Part shown: positions 5,978-6,840 of the stretch, in pieces
Layout of the letters: every line of letters starts with the position of its first letter
Numbering within the stretch: position 1 is the stretch's first letter
From: Moraxellaceae bacterium
Lineage (GTDB): Bacteria > Pseudomonadota > Gammaproteobacteria > Pseudomonadales > Moraxellaceae
Direction of reading: 5' to 3'
NCBI GenBank assembly: GCA_030684415.1
Contig: JAUXNL010000383.1
Coordinates: 1 to 6,840, forward strand
DNA: 6,840 nt
Notes under the pieces: generated by a model
Database searches by the model: none
What the model was told of the DNA's origin: nothing
Seen by the model: only the letters and a program-made list of their open reading frames with translations
Program-made: the position numbers and the translations under genes

Positions 5978-6775
5978 ATGTCCGCACCCAGCCAGTCGCA
6001 GAACGAACTCTTGTACGCCGTCGACAACGGCATCGCCACCCTCACCCTCAATCGTCCCGAGCGGCGTAATGCGCTGACGCCGCTGCTCACTCGTCTGCTG
6101 CGCGATGCCTGGCAGAAAGTGGATGCCGATCCCGCGGTGCGCGTGGCCATACTGACCGCCACGTCCTGCGGCACCTTCTGCGCCGGCATGGATTTGCGGG
6201 AAGCGGCCAGGCTCAAGGCCGACACCGGCAAGGACATCCTCGAACACCTCACCGATCCCTTCAATCACACCATGCGAAGCCTGCGCAAGCCGGTGATTGC
6301 CGCCCTCAACGGACATTTTGTGGCGGGTGGCATGGCGCTGGCGCTGAGTTGCGATGTGCGGGTGGGGCTGGCGGGAACGCAGGGCGGCATCACCGAGGTC
6401 AAGGTGGGGCGTGGATCGCCCTGGGCGGTGCCGCTGCTGTGGATGATGCCGCAGGCCCTGTTGAAGGAAGCGGTGCTGACGGGCGACCTGCTGCCGGCTG
6501 AGCGCCTGCATCAGGTGGGCTTTCTCAATTACCTGGAAGCCACCCCGGCAGCGGTATTGACGCGGGCGCAGGCCCTGGCCGCGCGTATTGCCGCCGCCGC
6601 GCCGCTGTCCGTGATGGCCGCCAAGCAATGCCTGAACGAGGCGACCAGTCTCGGCTGCGCTGAGGGCCTGCGCAATGCGGAGAAAATTTACCAGCCGGTC
6701 TACGCCAGCGCGGACGCCGTCGAGGGGCCGCGCGCCTTTGCCGAAAAACGCGCGCCCATATGGACAGGACAATGA
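5978..6775 (+). CDS. Crotonase-fold enoyl-CoA hydratase/isomerase-family protein lacking one catalytic Glu
   Basis: A 265-residue crotonase-superfamily protein of normal length. TLTLNRPERRNAL (21-33) is the conserved N-terminal block, FCAGMDL (67-73) supplies one oxyanion-hole backbone NH, and GHFVAGGMALALSCDVRV (112-129) the other. Rat enoyl-CoA hydratase uses Glu144 and Glu164; by alignment the first is Ala120 here and the second is Glu140 in GGITEVKVG, with the same 20-residue spacing. A single Glu at the second position is the arrangement of delta3,delta2-enoyl-CoA isomerases, so isomerisation, or another crotonase reaction, is more likely than simple hydration (inference from family knowledge). 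The usual PGxGG after the second Glu is replaced by GRGSPWAVPLLW (144-155). With the MaoC hydratase already present, an isomerase would help move misplaced double bonds into register. The SD AGGAAA (5964-5969) is 8 bases before the ATG. The gap from the ACAD is 36 bases and holds nothing else visible. Confidence 0.92.
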   Translation: MSAPSQSQNELLYAVDNGIATLTLNRPERRNALTPLLTRLLRDAWQKVDADPAVRVAILTATSCGTFCAGMDLREAARLKADTGKDILEHLTDPFNHTMRSLRKPVIAALNGHFVAGGMALALSCDVRVGLAGTQGGITEVKVGRGSPWAVPLLWMMPQALLKEAVLTGDLLPAERLHQVGFLNYLEATPAAVLTRAQALAARIAAAAPLSVMAAKQCLNEATSLGCAEGLRNAEKIYQPVYASADAVEGPRAFAEKRAPIWTGQ

Positions 6776-6784
6776 GGGATTCCC

Positions 6785-6840
6785 ATGGTTGACCAGCTTA
6801 TCCGATCGGAGATGACCGAAGGCGTGGCCGTGCTGCACTT
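6785..6840 (+). CDS. Start of a probable second crotonase-family protein, 3' truncated
   Basis: An ATG at 6785, 9 bases after the previous stop, opens a frame that runs to the right edge (18 complete codons). GAGGGA (6774-6779) is a good SD 5 bases upstream and overlaps the previous stop. The peptide includes MTEGVAVLH, which resembles the first beta-strand of crotonases (compare VDNGIATLTL in the gene before). The family call rests on these few residues only. The gene evidently continues the operon; a tandem pair of crotonases would let one act as hydratase and one as isomerase. Confidence 0.6.
   Translation, partial: MVDQLIRSEMTEGVAVLH

Noticed and set aside
4720..6069. 449-codon plus-strand frame overlapping ACAD 7 and running into the crotonase
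   Set aside because: Arg-, Gly- and Pro-rich translation typical of a shifted frame. The ACAD frame has full family motifs and a proper SD.
5054..6838. 594-codon open frame on the minus strand opposite ACAD 7 and the crotonase
   Set aside because: It spans two real genes and the gap between them, and its translation is rich in His, Gly, Gln and Arg with no domain pattern. It is a shadow of GC-rich coding sequence.
1..6840. Mobile element, CRISPR array, toxin-antitoxin or defence system
   Set aside because: No transposase, integrase, repeat-spacer pattern, or toxin- or nuclease-like gene is present; every gene belongs to acyl-CoA metabolism and coding style looks uniform.

Overview
The window is a dense, single-strand run of lipid (acyl-CoA) catabolism genes from a high-GC bacterium. 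Strong G/C at third positions, short gaps, Shine-Dalgarno (SD) motifs before most starts and long stop-free shadow frames on the other strand all fit a proteobacterial chromosome. A gamma- or betaproteobacterium that degrades isoprenoids, steroids or other branched or cyclic acids is a reasonable guess, but this is inference. I see no tRNA, rRNA, CRISPR, insertion sequence or phage gene.

Layout, all on the + strand: (1) 1-448, C-terminal part of an SCP2/SCPx-type thiolase, cut by the left edge. (2) 455-898, a FAS1-like/MaoC-N hotdog protein. (3) 911-1321, a MaoC hydratase with the Asp/His hydratase-2 motif. (4) 1385-2215, an NAD-type short-chain dehydrogenase. (5) 2235-3383, an acyl-CoA dehydrogenase (ACAD) of the long-chain type. 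(6) 3479-4633, an ACAD of the short/medium-chain type. (7) 4757-5941, a third, divergent ACAD. (8) 5978-6775, a crotonase-fold protein. (9) 6785 to the right edge, the start of what looks like a second crotonase.

Together these supply every step of a beta-oxidation round: ACADs make the 2-enoyl-CoA, the MaoC pair and/or crotonase hydrate or isomerise it, the SDR oxidises the 3-hydroxyacyl-CoA, and the thiolase cleaves it. Genes 1-4 are, as separate proteins, the same fold types found in the peroxisomal D-bifunctional protein (SDR plus hydratase 2) and SCPx thiolase, which act on branched-chain and bile-acid side chains. The substrate cannot be read from the window.

The less routine signals are these. 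The three ACADs place their catalytic glutamate differently: helix-G type in 5 and 7, the EGTSE type in 6. Protein 2 has lost the Asp/His dyad, so it probably works as a partner of protein 3. The crotonase lacks the first of the two hydratase glutamates. The 123-base gap before gene 7 holds a strong hairpin with competing alternative pairings and a 23-codon reading frame that ends inside it. I do not see a clearly new class of system; the best candidate for something undescribed is that leader-like gap.
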